A DNA stretch of 64,000 nt from Mycobacterium paraterrae (GCF_022430545.2 NZ_CP092488.2:4092001-4156000); one strand, 5' to 3'; positions 24,840 to 34,280 are shown, counted from the stretch's first letter. The notes: generated by a model from the letters alone, not told the origin. Translations and numbers: made by a program.

Positions 24840-26504
24840 ATGATGCCCTGGCGTCGGCGCATGGGCGCCAGTGGTCTGGCTGTCATGCTCACAGCACTGG
24901 TGCCGGCGCTGCTGACGGGCTGCTCTGGCAGCGCGGCAGGCCAGGTCGACTACGTCGTCGACGGCGCGCTGGACTCCTACAACACCAACACGGTGAGCGG
25001 TGCCGCGTCCGCCGGAGCGCAAGCATTCGCCCGCACGCTCACCGGATTCGGCTACCACGGGCCCGACGGTCAGGTCGTCGCCGACCACGACTTCGGCTCG
25101 ATCTCGTTGGTCGGCGGATCGCCGCTGGTGCTCGACTACCAAATCGCCGACAACGCGGTCTACTCCGACGGAAAACCAGTCACCTGTGACGACCTGGTGT
25201 TGGCCTGGGCCGCCCAGTCGGGCCGGTTTCCCGGCTTCGACGCCGCAAGCCAGGCCGGTTACGTCGACGTCACCTCGATCGACTGCCAACCCGGGCAGAA
25301 GAAGGCGCGAGTGTCGTTCGCTCCAGACCGCAACATCGTCGACTACAACCAGTTGTTCACCGCCACCGCGATCCTGCCGTCGCACGTCATCGCCGAAGAA
25401 CTCGGCATCGACACCACCGCCTCGCTGCTCGGCAACAACGCGCCGAACATCGCCCGCATCGCGCAGACGTGGAACACCACCTGGAACCTGAAGCCGGGCA
25501 CCGAGGCCGGCGTCATCGCCAAACACTTCCCGTCGTCGGGGCCATACAAGGTCGAATCTGTGATGGACGGCGGCGCAGTCGTTCTCGTCGCGAACGACAA
25601 GTGGTGGGGGCCCAAGCCGATGACCAAGCGGGTCACCGTCTGGCCGCAGAAAGCCGACATCCAGGACCGGGTGAACGACAAGAGCGCCGATATCGTCGAC
25701 GTTGCCGCCGGCTCATCGGGAGCCCTGGCCACGCCGGACAACTACCGGCGCACCGACGCGCCGTCCGACGGCATCGAACAACTGATTTTCGCACCGGCCG
25801 GGCCGCTCGCCGACGTCGCGGCCCGCCGCGCTGTCGCATCGTGCACCCCGCGCGACGTGATCGCGCGCGACGCGCAGTCGCCGATCGCCAATGCGCGGTT
25901 GCACCCGGCTGTTGACGACGCCATCGGGCAGGCCGAGAACATCCCCGAGGCGGCCCGCTTCCTCAAGGCCGATCCGGTGGCGGCGCGCGGCGAGTTGAAG
26001 AACAAGCCGCTGCCCGTGCGGATCGGCTACCGCGGACCCAATGCGCGACTGGCGGCCATTGTCGGCGCGATCGCCAAAGCCTGCGGCCCGGCCGGAATCA
26101 CGGTGTCGGACGTGACGTCCGACTCGGTTGGCCCGCAGGCTCTCAAGGACGGGAAGATTGACGTGCTGCTGGCCAGCACCGGCGGCGCCACCGGCAGCGG
26201 TTCGACCGGCTCGTCGGCCATGGATGCCTACGACCTGCACACTGGCAACGGGAACAACGCGTCGGGGTTCACCAACGGGCAGGTCGACGGCATCATCGCC
26301 TCGCTGGCGGTATCGGCCGATCCTGCCGACCTGGTCCGCCTGCTGGCCGAAAGCGCGCCCGTGCTGTGGGGAGCAATGCCGACCCTGCCGCTGTACCGCC
26401 AACAGCGGACCTTGCTGGCCTCGAAGAAGATGTACGCGGTCGGCACCAACCCCAGCCGCTGGGGCGCCGGCTGGAACATGGACCGTTGGGTTTTGGTGCG
26501 ATGA
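24840..26504 (+). CDS. Extracellular solute-binding lipoprotein, family 5 (DppA-like)
   Basis: 554 residues, equivalent to Rv2585c. A lipobox LLTGC places the lipid on Cys28. The mature protein has the substrate-binding protein family 5 outline (DNAVYSDGKPVTCDDLVLAWA and FPSSGPYKVESVMDGGAVVLVANDKWWG). No ABC permease or ATPase gene lies nearby, so it is an orphan binding protein, as in other mycobacteria; it may serve as an envelope factor rather than an importer. Two in-frame ATGs (24840, 24843) are possible. The stop overlaps the apt start as ATGA. Confidence 0.88.
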   Translation: MMPWRRRMGASGLAVMLTALVPALLTGCSGSAAGQVDYVVDGALDSYNTNTVSGAASAGAQAFARTLTGFGYHGPDGQVVADHDFGSISLVGGSPLVLDYQIADNAVYSDGKPVTCDDLVLAWAAQSGRFPGFDAASQAGYVDVTSIDCQPGQKKARVSFAPDRNIVDYNQLFTATAILPSHVIAEELGIDTTASLLGNNAPNIARIAQTWNTTWNLKPGTEAGVIAKHFPSSGPYKVESVMDGGAVVLVANDKWWGPKPMTKRVTVWPQKADIQDRVNDKSADIVDVAAGSSGALATPDNYRRTDAPSDGIEQLIFAPAGPLADVAARRAVASCTPRDVIARDAQSPIANARLHPAVDDAIGQAENIPEAARFLKADPVAARGELKNKPLPVRIGYRGPNARLAAIVGAIAKACGPAGITVSDVTSDSVGPQALKDGKIDVLLASTGGATGSGSTGSSAMDAYDLHTGNGNNASGFTNGQVDGIIASLAVSADPADLVRLLAESAPVLWGAMPTLPLYRQQRTLLASKKMYAVGTNPSRWGAGWNMDRWVLVR

Positions 26505-27022
26505 CGGCAGCCGACCTGGTCGTCGCGCTGACCCGGCAGGTCGCCGACTTCCCTTCGCCGGGAGTCCAGTTCAAGGATCTGACGCCGCTGCTCGCCGACC
26601 CGCGCGGGCTGGCCGCGGTGACTGACGAGATCGTCGACGTCGCCTCAGGTGCCGACCTGATCGCCGGGATCGACGCCCGCGGGTTCCTGCTCGCCGGCGC
26701 CGTCGCGGCCCGGCTGGGAACCGGTGTCCTGGCCATCCGCAAGGGCGGCAAACTCCCACCGCCCGTACACACCGAGCATTATCAGCTCGAATACGGCACC
26801 GCGAGCCTCGAGCTGCCCGCCGACGGAATCGAACTGACCGGTCGCAACGTTGTCGTCGTGGACGACGTACTGGCCACCGGCGGCACGCTGGCGGCGGCTC
26901 ATCGCCTCCTCGACCAGGCCGGCGCTCAGGTGAGTCGCGCGGCGGTGGTCATCGAACTGATTGGCCTTGGGGGCCGCGACAACGTTGCGCCGCTGCCGGT
27001 ACACAGCGTTTGCGTGTTCTAG
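26501..27022 (+). CDS. apt: Adenine phosphoribosyltransferase
   Basis: 173 residues. Salvages adenine with PRPP to give AMP. The PRPP-binding motif VVVVDDVLATGGTLAAA is intact and the N-terminal FPSPGVQFKDLTPLLADP is the family signature. The ATG is inside the stop of the upstream lipoprotein gene (ATGA), so the two are translationally coupled, as in M. tuberculosis. Confidence 0.95.
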   Translation: MTAADLVVALTRQVADFPSPGVQFKDLTPLLADPRGLAAVTDEIVDVASGADLIAGIDARGFLLAGAVAARLGTGVLAIRKGGKLPPPVHTEHYQLEYGTASLELPADGIELTGRNVVVVDDVLATGGTLAAAHRLLDQAGAQVSRAAVVIELIGLGGRDNVAPLPVHSVCVF

Positions 27023-27123
27023 GCGCTCGAGTGTGCGGGCGTCGAGTGTCAGTCACGGCGCGATGAGAAGGAGCCGGGCAATCGGCTCGAGAACGTTATC
27101 CTGGAGCTTCGGAGGTGAAAGGC

Positions 27124-29496
27124 GTGGCGGACGACAAGGGCACGGCGGTACAGCCGCCGACGGAGCCGCTGCAGCTCGCCGATCTTCCGTCTCCTGCGGC
27201 CCAAGCGGCTGAGCCTGGGATCGGTCTCAAAGCGCCGAGCAGCGCGTCGCGACGGGTTCGCGCGCGGCTGGCTCGGCGAATGACCGCTCAGCGCAGCGCG
27301 ATCAGCCCGGTGCTGGAACCGCTGGTCGCGGTGCACCGGGAGATCTACCCGAAAGCAGACCTGTCGCTATTGCAGCGGGCCTACGAGGTGGCCGAGCACC
27401 GGCATGCCGACCAGTTGCGGCATTCGGGCGACCCCTACATCACCCACCCGCTGGCGGTCGCCAACATCCTCGCCGAGCTGGGCATGGACACCACCACGTT
27501 GGTCGCGGCGCTGCTGCACGACACCGTCGAGGACACCGGCTACAGCCTGGAGGCGCTGTCCGCCGATTTCGGCGACGAGGTCGGCCACCTGGTCGACGGG
27601 GTGACCAAGCTGGATCGGGTGGTGCTGGGCAGCGCCGCAGAGGGAGAGACGATCCGCAAGATGATCACCGCGATGGCGCGCGACCCGCGTGTGCTGGTGA
27701 TCAAGGTGGCCGACCGGCTGCACAACATGCGGACCATGCGTTTCCTGCCGCCGGAAAAGCAGGCCCGGAAGGCGCGCGAGACGCTCGAAGTCATTGCCCC
27801 GCTGGCGCATCGGCTGGGCATGGCCACAGTCAAGTGGGAGCTGGAGGACCTGTCCTTCGCAATTCTGCACCCCAAGAAGTACGAAGAGATCGTCCGGCTG
27901 GTCGCCGGCCGGGCGCCGTCGCGCGATACGTACCTGGCCAAGGTTCGGGCCGAGATCATCGCCACCCTGAACGGCTCGAAGATCAACGCGGTTGTCGAAG
28001 GACGGCCCAAGCATTACTGGTCGATCTACCAGAAGATGATCGTCAAGGGCCGCGACTTCGACGACATTCACGACCTGGTCGGCATCCGCATCCTCTGCGA
28101 CGAGATCCGCGACTGCTATGCCGCTGTGGGCGTGGTGCATTCGCTCTGGCAGCCGATGGCCGGGCGGTTCAAGGACTACATCGCTCAGCCCCGCTACGGC
28201 GTCTACCAGTCGTTGCACACCACCGTCGTCGGACCGGAGGGCAAGCCGCTGGAGGTGCAGATCCGCACCCGCGACATGCACCGCACCGCGGAATACGGTA
28301 TCGCCGCGCACTGGCGATACAAAGAGACCAAGGGCCGCAACGGCGTGCCGCACGTGCACGCCGCTGCCGAGATCGACGACATGGCCTGGATGCGGCAGCT
28401 GCTCGACTGGCAGCGAGAGGCCGCCGACCCCGGCGAGTTCCTCGAGTCGCTGCGCTACGACCTTGCGGTGCAAGAGATTTTCGTGTTCACGCCCAAAGGC
28501 GACGTGATCACCCTGCCCACCGGATCCACCCCGGTGGACTTTGCCTACGCCGTGCACACCGAGGTCGGGCACCGCTGTATCGGGGCCCGCGTCAACGGCC
28601 GACTGGTGGCGCTGGAACGCAAACTGGAAAACGGCGAAGTGGTCGAGGTGTTCACCTCGAAAGCTGCCACCGCCGGACCATCACGCGACTGGCAGCAATT
28701 CGTCGTCTCGCCGCGTGCCAAGACCAAGATCCGGCAGTGGTTCGCCAAGGAGCGCCGGGAAGAAGCGCTCGAGACCGGCAAGGACGCGATCACCCGCGAA
28801 GTGCGCCGCGGTGGACTTCCGTTGCAGCGCTTGGTCAATGGTGGCTCGATGGCGGCGGTCGCCAACGAGCTGCACTACGCCGACGTCTCGGCGCTCTACA
28901 CCGCGGTGGGCGAGGGGCACATCTCGGCCAAGCACGTGGTGCAGCGGCTGCTGGTCGAACTCGGCGGGATCGACCAGGCCGAAGAAGACCTCGCCGAGCG
29001 CTCGACTCTGACCGCCATTCCGCGCCGCCCGCGCAGCGACGACGTCGGGGTCTCGGTGCCCGGGGCGCCGGGTGTACTGACCAAGCTGGCCAAGTGCTGC
29101 ACACCGGTGCCCGGTGATCAGATTCTCGGATTCGTCACTCGCGGTGGGGGAGTCAGCGTGCACCGCACCGACTGCACGAACGCCACGTCATTGCAACAGC
29201 AATCCGAGCGCATCATCGACGTGCACTGGGCGCCCTCACCGTCGTCAGTGTTTCTGGTCGCGATCCAGGTCGAGGCGCTCGACCGGCACCGCCTGCTGTC
29301 GGATGTGACCCGCGTGCTCGCCGACGAACGGGTGAACATCCTGTCGGCATCGGTCACCACATCCGCCGGTGATCGAGTCGCGATCAGCCGCTTCACATTT
29401 GAGATGGGCGATCCCAAACACCTGGGCCATTTGCTCGACGTGGTCCGCAATGTCGAGGGCGTCTACGACGTCTACCGGGTGACGTCGGCGGCCTGA
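27124..29496 (+). CDS. relA: Bifunctional (p)ppGpp synthetase/hydrolase
   Basis: 790 residues, the same as M. tuberculosis RelA. Domains: HD hydrolase (YITHPLAVANIL and LLHDTVEDTGY, with HD in the LLHDT motif), synthetase (RPKHYWSIYQKMIVKGRDFDDIHDLVGIRI, GRFKDYIAQPRYGVYQSLHTTV), TGS (IFVFTPKGDVITLPTGSTPVDFAY), a zinc-finger-like region with CCTPVPGD, and a C-terminal ACT domain. It makes and degrades the stringent-response alarmone. The GTG at 27124 is chosen because GGAGG sits 8 bases upstream; an upstream GTG at 27115 overlaps that site. Confidence 0.97.
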   Translation: MADDKGTAVQPPTEPLQLADLPSPAAQAAEPGIGLKAPSSASRRVRARLARRMTAQRSAISPVLEPLVAVHREIYPKADLSLLQRAYEVAEHRHADQLRHSGDPYITHPLAVANILAELGMDTTTLVAALLHDTVEDTGYSLEALSADFGDEVGHLVDGVTKLDRVVLGSAAEGETIRKMITAMARDPRVLVIKVADRLHNMRTMRFLPPEKQARKARETLEVIAPLAHRLGMATVKWELEDLSFAILHPKKYEEIVRLVAGRAPSRDTYLAKVRAEIIATLNGSKINAVVEGRPKHYWSIYQKMIVKGRDFDDIHDLVGIRILCDEIRDCYAAVGVVHSLWQPMAGRFKDYIAQPRYGVYQSLHTTVVGPEGKPLEVQIRTRDMHRTAEYGIAAHWRYKETKGRNGVPHVHAAAEIDDMAWMRQLLDWQREAADPGEFLESLRYDLAVQEIFVFTPKGDVITLPTGSTPVDFAYAVHTEVGHRCIGARVNGRLVALERKLENGEVVEVFTSKAATAGPSRDWQQFVVSPRAKTKIRQWFAKERREEALETGKDAITREVRRGGLPLQRLVNGGSMAAVANELHYADVSALYTAVGEGHISAKHVVQRLLVELGGIDQAEEDLAERSTLTAIPRRPRSDDVGVSVPGAPGVLTKLAKCCTPVPGDQILGFVTRGGGVSVHRTDCTNATSLQQQSERIIDVHWAPSPSSVFLVAIQVEALDRHRLLSDVTRVLADERVNILSASVTTSAGDRVAISRFTFEMGDPKHLGHLLDVVRNVEGVYDVYRVTSAA

Positions 29497-29499
29497 CGG

Positions 29500-30507
29500 G
29501 TGGCGGTCGCCGGACAGCGGGCCCTGGTCATGGGCGCGAGCGGCAACGTCGGTGCCTGCGTGACCCGCCACCTGGTGGCCGACGGGGCCGACGTCCGGGT
29601 GTTGTTGCGAAAGACCAGTTTTACCAAGGGCATCGACGGTCTTAGCGTCGATCGGCACTACGGTGATCTGTTCGACGGCGACGCGGTGGCCCGGGCGATG
29701 GCAGACCGCGAGGTGGTCTACTACTGCGTCGTGGACACTCGGGCGGAGTTGCGGGATCCCGCACCATTATTCGCCACCAACGTCGAAGCCCTTCGGCATG
29801 TGCTCGACGCGGCGGTGACCGCCGACGTGCAGCGCTTTGTCTTCCTGAGCACTATCGGCACCATCGCCGTGGGGTTCGACGGTCAGACCGTCGACGAGGA
29901 CACCCCGTTCAACTGGGCGGACAAAGCCGGTGGTTACATCGCATCGCGCCGGGCCGCCGAAGCTCTGGTGCTGTCCTATGTGGCCGAGCAGGGGCTGCCA
30001 GCCGTCGTGGCCAACGTGTCGAACCCGTATGGGCCACCGGATTGGCAACCGCGCCAAGGCATGTTGGTCAAGCTCGCGGCCCAGGGCAAGATGCCGTTCT
30101 ATGTCAGCGGCGTCGGCTCCGAAGTGGTCGGTATCGACGATGTCGCCGACGCGCTGCTCTTGGCCTCGGAGAGGGGCCGCATCGGTGAGCGCTACATCGT
30201 TTCGGAGCGCTACATGAGCCAGCGTGAACTGCTGACCATAGCCGCGCAGGCGGTCGGCGCGCGACCGCCCCGATTCGGCGTTCCAATGGCGGCGCTCTAC
30301 GGCTTGGGCTGGATCAACGACGGGCTGGGGGCGTTGCTGCGCAAGGACTTTCCGATGAGTAGACAGAGCGCGCGGCTGGTCGAGCTGACATCACCGGCCA
30401 GCCACGCCAAGGCGAGCCGTGAATTGGGCTGGCATCCGACACCCACCGAGGATTCGATTCGACGGGCGGCCCGCACCTACGTCGAACGGTCAGTCGAGGC
30501 GGGCTGA
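29500..30507 (+). CDS. Extended-SDR family NAD(P)-dependent epimerase/dehydratase
   Basis: 335 residues with the Rossmann motif VMGASGNVG and a long C-terminal substrate domain, as in 3beta-hydroxysteroid dehydrogenase or sugar epimerase-like SDRs. The active-site signature reads Y146-I-A-S-R150 where most family members have YxxxK, so the catalytic lysine is replaced by arginine; the SNPYGPPDW motif follows. Starts with GTG 3 bases after the relA stop and is therefore likely cotranscribed with relA. Its last 18 bases overlap the end of the convergent cyclophilin gene. I recall no equivalent between relA and ppiB in M. tuberculosis. Confidence 0.85.
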   Translation: MAVAGQRALVMGASGNVGACVTRHLVADGADVRVLLRKTSFTKGIDGLSVDRHYGDLFDGDAVARAMADREVVYYCVVDTRAELRDPAPLFATNVEALRHVLDAAVTADVQRFVFLSTIGTIAVGFDGQTVDEDTPFNWADKAGGYIASRRAAEALVLSYVAEQGLPAVVANVSNPYGPPDWQPRQGMLVKLAAQGKMPFYVSGVGSEVVGIDDVADALLLASERGRIGERYIVSERYMSQRELLTIAAQAVGARPPRFGVPMAALYGLGWINDGLGALLRKDFPMSRQSARLVELTSPASHAKASRELGWHPTPTEDSIRRAARTYVERSVEAG

Positions 30508-31293
30508 GGTGATCGCGACCTCGTTCGCGGGCTTGCCGTCGTCGCCGCCTCCGGCGACGCCGCCGGAGGCGATCTTGTCGATCACCGCCAGCCCGGCCGG
30601 GGTGATCGTGCCGAAGATGGTGTAAGTGGGCGGCAGCAGTGAGTCGCGGTACACCATGAAGAACTGACTGCCGTTGGTGCCCGGTCCGGCATTAGCCATC
30701 GCTAGAGTTCCGCGTGGATAGACGACGGGTACTTTAAGCGCCGGTTCCCCGGGCGGGTACTGGATGGTCGGAAATTCGTTGGCGAACTGATAGCCGGGCC
30801 CGCCGGTGCCGTCGCCCTTAGGATCGCCGCACTGCAACACCGACAACGCACGGGCCGTGGTGAGGCGGTGACATTCGGTGTTGTCGAAATACGCCTGCTG
30901 CGCCAGACTCACGAAACTGCTGACGGTGCATGGTGATTCGTTGTTAGCCAGTTGCAAGGGAATTCGACCGCGGTCGGTGACAAAGGTCAGCCCGATCGTC
31001 GCCGGCTCTGTCGAGACCTTGCCGTTGGGCGGTGGGGCCGCCTGCTTGCCGGCCGGTTCGGTCGTCCGCGGGTACTGACAGTTCGCGCCGACCGACGGTC
31101 CGGGGAAGAACGGCGGCAGTTTCGGGCCGGTCACCGGCGGGACGGGCGGCAACGTCGACGTGGCGGCCGCCGCGGCACTGCTCGGCGTGGTGGCGGCGGC
31201 CTGGCCGGACTTGTGGTGCGAGCACGATGTCACGGTCAAGGCGACGGCGGTGATGCCGAGCAGGGCGGCAATGCGGGTCACTTTTATGGTCAT
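30490..31293 (-). CDS. Cyclophilin-type peptidyl-prolyl isomerase, lipoprotein form
   Basis: 267 residues. Lipobox VTSC with acylation at Cys24, a linker rich in Ala/Pro/Thr, then a cyclophilin domain (residues about 95-267) with CHRLTT, LQCGDPKGDGTGGPGY and GTLAMANAGPGTNGSQFFMVY. These surround the substrate-binding pocket of cyclophilins. It is a tandem paralogue of the gene upstream (31294-32163): the ppiB TAA is followed directly by this ATG. It probably acts on exported proteins at the outer face of the membrane. Confidence 0.9.
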   Translation of the reverse strand: MTIKVTRIAALLGITAVALTVTSCSHHKSGQAAATTPSSAAAAATSTLPPVPPVTGPKLPPFFPGPSVGANCQYPRTTEPAGKQAAPPPNGKVSTEPATIGLTFVTDRGRIPLQLANNESPCTVSSFVSLAQQAYFDNTECHRLTTARALSVLQCGDPKGDGTGGPGYQFANEFPTIQYPPGEPALKVPVVYPRGTLAMANAGPGTNGSQFFMVYRDSLLPPTYTIFGTITPAGLAVIDKIASGGVAGGGDDGKPANEVAITSARLD

Positions 31294-32163
31294 TTAGTCC
31301 AACCTCACCGACGTGATGGTCACCTCGGAAGCCGGCGGTCCGTCCTCACCGCCGCCGGCGATGCCGCCCTTGGCGATCTTGTCCAGGGTGGCCAGCCCAT
31401 CTTGCTGGATCTTGCCGAAGACGGTGTAGGCGGGCGGCAGCGGTGTGTCTTTGTAGACCAAGAAGAACTGGCTGCCGTTGGTATTCGGCCCGCTGTTTGC
31501 CATCGCCAACGTGCCGCGTGGATAGATCACCGGCTCGTGCGCCGCTGGGTCGCCGGGCGGATACTGATCGACCGGATATTCGTCGGCGAATCTGTACCCC
31601 GGCCCGCCGGTGCCGTCAGCGCTGGGGTCGCCGCACTGCAGGATGGACGTCGTGAGCCGGTGGCACTTCGTGCCGTCGAAAAACTTCTGTTGCGCCAGAC
31701 TCGCGAAACTGTTGACGGTGCAGGGTGATTCGTTGTTTGACAGCAGCAGACCGATGTGGCCCTGGTTGGTGACCATGCTGACGCTGACCTGCGCTGGATC
31801 GGTGGGCACCTTGCCGGTACGGGGGAGGTTCGCAGGTTTGGCCGGCTGGCCGGACGGCGGGTACTGGCAGTCGGCGCCGATCGTGTCGTTCGGTTTGAAC
31901 GCCGGCAGCGGAGCGCCCTTGGCGCTGGGAGCCGCACTCGAGGAGGTGTCGGAGCTGGCCGACGTCTTTTTGTCGTCGTGATTGGTCAGAACGACCGTTG
32001 CGACGATCGCGGCGGTCACGACGACTGCCGCGACCGATCCGCCGATGATTGCCAGTGTTCGACGACGACGGGCCTGCTGGGCGCGGCGTTCGAGCTGCCG
32101 CTCGAGTTTGCGCTTGGCTGACGCACGTCGTTGCTCGTTGCTCGGCACCGCCGGTCCCTTCAT
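31294..32163 (-). CDS. ppiB: Membrane-anchored peptidyl-prolyl cis-trans isomerase PpiB
   Basis: 289 residues. The N-terminal 40 residues are very basic (RRASAKRKLERQLERRAQQARRRR), then one transmembrane helix (LAIIGGSVAAVVVTAAIVATVVL), a Ser-rich linker and a cyclophilin domain (CHRLTTSILQCGDPSADGTGGPGY, GTLAMANSGPNTNGSQFFLVY). This is the equivalent of Rv2582. The first residues are uncertain, because a GTG 5 codons downstream of the ATG is also possible. Confidence 0.92.
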   Translation of the reverse strand: MKGPAVPSNEQRRASAKRKLERQLERRAQQARRRRTLAIIGGSVAAVVVTAAIVATVVLTNHDDKKTSASSDTSSSAAPSAKGAPLPAFKPNDTIGADCQYPPSGQPAKPANLPRTGKVPTDPAQVSVSMVTNQGHIGLLLSNNESPCTVNSFASLAQQKFFDGTKCHRLTTSILQCGDPSADGTGGPGYRFADEYPVDQYPPGDPAAHEPVIYPRGTLAMANSGPNTNGSQFFLVYKDTPLPPAYTVFGKIQQDGLATLDKIAKGGIAGGGEDGPPASEVTITSVRLD

Positions 32164-32309
32164 GATCGCGGTCTGGGTCTTGACGAGTGTGCCAGTTCAC
32201 CTCCGAAAAGGGTGGCGCGACCCGTCGTCGCGGCATATGGCCCGACTCCTCAGCCGCCGATGCGCGGGCCGCATCGTCGTCGGGCGAGCTGAATGGGAAA
32301 CTGGTGATC

Positions 32310-32981
32310 GTGTTGATCACCGGATTTCCTGCCGGGTTGCTGCAGTGCAACTGCTACGTGCTGGCTCCGCACCCCGGCGCCGACGCCATTGTCGTCGACC
32401 CGGGCCAGCGCGCGATGGGTCAGCTGCGTCGCATCCTCGACAAGAATCGGCTGACACCGGCGGCGGTGCTGCTCACGCACGGCCATATCGACCACATCTG
32501 GTCGGCTCAGAAGGTGTCAGACACGTATGGGTGCCCGGCGTACATCCATCCCGAGGACCGTTTCATGCTGACCGACCCGATCAAGGACTTCGGGCCCAAG
32601 ATCGGCCAAATCCTGCTTGCGGCGATCTTCCGGGAGCCCAAGCAGGTCGTCGAACTGGACCGCGACGGGGACAAGATCGATCTGGCCGGAATCAGCGTCA
32701 CCGTCGACCACACGCCGGGACATACCCGTGGATCGGTCGTCTTCCGGATCGACGGCGCCATGGGCGCCAAAGATGTAGCTCTCACCGGCGACACCTTGTT
32801 CCAGCGATCGGTAGGGCGCACCGATTTGTTCGGCGGCAGTGGACGCGACCTGCTGCGCTCGATTGTCGACAAGCTGTTGGTGCTCGATGACAGCACGGTG
32901 GTGCTGCCCGGGCATGGCAACGCCACCACCATTGGCGACGAGCGCCGGTTCAACCCGTTCATCGAGGGGCTGAGCCGGTGA
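32310..32981 (+). CDS. MBL-fold metallohydrolase (glyoxalase II-like)
   Basis: 223 residues, near the 224 of Rv2581c. Metallo-beta-lactamase fold with the metal-binding motif THGHIDH, DHTPGHTRGSVVF, LTGDTLF and LPGHGN. The family includes hydroxyacylglutathione hydrolases, but mycobacteria lack glutathione, so the thioester substrate is probably a mycothiol- or other thiol-linked compound (inference). The start was set at the GTG at 32310, since the family begins at LITGFPAGLLQCNCYVL; an open frame of 41 extra codons upstream lacks similarity. Confidence 0.9.
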   Translation: MLITGFPAGLLQCNCYVLAPHPGADAIVVDPGQRAMGQLRRILDKNRLTPAAVLLTHGHIDHIWSAQKVSDTYGCPAYIHPEDRFMLTDPIKDFGPKIGQILLAAIFREPKQVVELDRDGDKIDLAGISVTVDHTPGHTRGSVVFRIDGAMGAKDVALTGDTLFQRSVGRTDLFGGSGRDLLRSIVDKLLVLDDSTVVLPGHGNATTIGDERRFNPFIEGLSR

Positions 32982-33017
32982 CGATGCAGTGCGTAGCGAT
33001 GGGGAGGAGCGGCGCCG
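32979..33017 (+). repeat. MIRU-like element before hisS
   Basis: It begins at the stop of the MBL gene (TGA) and ends at the hisS TTG. It contains GACGATGCAGTGCG, then GCGATGGGGAGGAGCGGCGCC. The same framework occurs before ruvA. It supplies the ribosome site of hisS. Confidence 0.5.
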
Positions 33018-34280
33018 TTGAGTGAATTCAGTGCGCCCAAGGGCGTTCCGGATTACGTTCCGCCGGATTCAGCGCGGTTCGTCGCGGTGCGGGCGGCTCT
33101 GCTCGACGCCGCTCGCCGGGCGGGGTACAGCGATATCGAGTTGCCGATCTTCGAGGACACCGCGCTGTTCGCGCGCGGCGTGGGGGAGTCCACCGACGTC
33201 GTGTCGAAGGAGATGTACACCTTCGCCGACCGCGGCGACCGATCGGTGACCCTTCGGCCCGAAGGCACTGCGGGCGTGGTGCGCGCGGTGATCGAGCACG
33301 GGTTAGATCGCGGCGCACTGCCGGTCAAGCTGTGCTACTCAGGTCCGTTCTTCCGCTACGAACGCCCCCAGGCCGGCCGCTATCGCCAGCTGCAGCAGGT
33401 AGGGGTCGAAGCCATCGGCGTCGACGACCCGGCCCTGGATGCCGAGGTGATCGCCGTCGCCGATGCCGGTTTCCGGTCGCTCGGCCTCGACGGGTTCCGC
33501 TTGGAGATCACCTCGCTAGGCGATGACACCTGTCGTCCGCAATACCGTGAGCTGTTGCAGGACTTCCTCTTTCGCTTGGATCTCGACGAGGAAACCCGCA
33601 GGCGCGCTGAGATCAACCCCCTGCGTGTGCTCGACGACAAGCGTCCGGAGGTCAAGGCGATGACCGCCGACGCTCCGGTGATGCTCGATCATCTGTCCGA
33701 CGAGGCCAAGCAACATTTCGACACGGTGCTGGCCCATCTCGACGGGCTGGGCGTGCCATACGTCATCAACCCGAGGATGGTTCGCGGCCTCGACTACTAC
33801 ACCAAGACCACCTTCGAATTCGTGCACGACGGGTTGGGGGCCCAGTCGGGCATTGGCGGTGGCGGCCGTTACGACGGGCTGATGCGGCAGCTCGGCGGAC
33901 AAGATCTGTCTGGCATCGGATTTGGGCTTGGCGTCGACCGGACGCTGCTGGCGCTGCGCGCCGAGGGCAAGGATGTCGGCCCCACGTCGCGCTGCGACGT
34001 GTTCGGCGTACCGCTGAGCGACCAGGCCAAGCTACGACTCGCCGTGCTGGCCGGCCAACTGCGCGCGGCCGGGGCGCGGGTGGATTTGGCTTACGGTGGT
34101 CGCGGCCTCAAGGGTGCGATGCGGGCCGCCGACCGGTCCGGAGCGCGGCTCGCATTGGTGGCCGGCGACCGTGACATCGACGCGGGGACCGTCGGCGTCA
34201 AGGACTTGACGACGGGCGAGCAGGTCGATGTCGAGACCGATTCCGTTGTCCGCGAAGTGCTTTCGCGCTTGGGCTATTAG
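33018..34280 (+). CDS. hisS: Histidyl-tRNA synthetase
   Basis: 420 residues. Class II aminoacyl-tRNA synthetase that charges tRNA-His. Motif 1 region (GVPDYVPPDSARF), motif 2 (VTLRPEGTAGVVRA and SGPFFRYERPQAGRYRQLQQVGVEAIG), the histidine-specific segment RGLDYYTKTTFEFVH and motif 3 (GIGGGGRYDGL, GIGFGLGVDRTLLAL), then an anticodon-binding domain. The TTG start at 33018 is preceded by GGGGAGGAG in a MIRU-like spacer. Confidence 0.97.
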   Translation: MSEFSAPKGVPDYVPPDSARFVAVRAALLDAARRAGYSDIELPIFEDTALFARGVGESTDVVSKEMYTFADRGDRSVTLRPEGTAGVVRAVIEHGLDRGALPVKLCYSGPFFRYERPQAGRYRQLQQVGVEAIGVDDPALDAEVIAVADAGFRSLGLDGFRLEITSLGDDTCRPQYRELLQDFLFRLDLDEETRRRAEINPLRVLDDKRPEVKAMTADAPVMLDHLSDEAKQHFDTVLAHLDGLGVPYVINPRMVRGLDYYTKTTFEFVHDGLGAQSGIGGGGRYDGLMRQLGGQDLSGIGFGLGVDRTLLALRAEGKDVGPTSRCDVFGVPLSDQAKLRLAVLAGQLRAAGARVDLAYGGRGLKGAMRAADRSGARLALVAGDRDIDAGTVGVKDLTTGEQVDVETDSVVREVLSRLGY

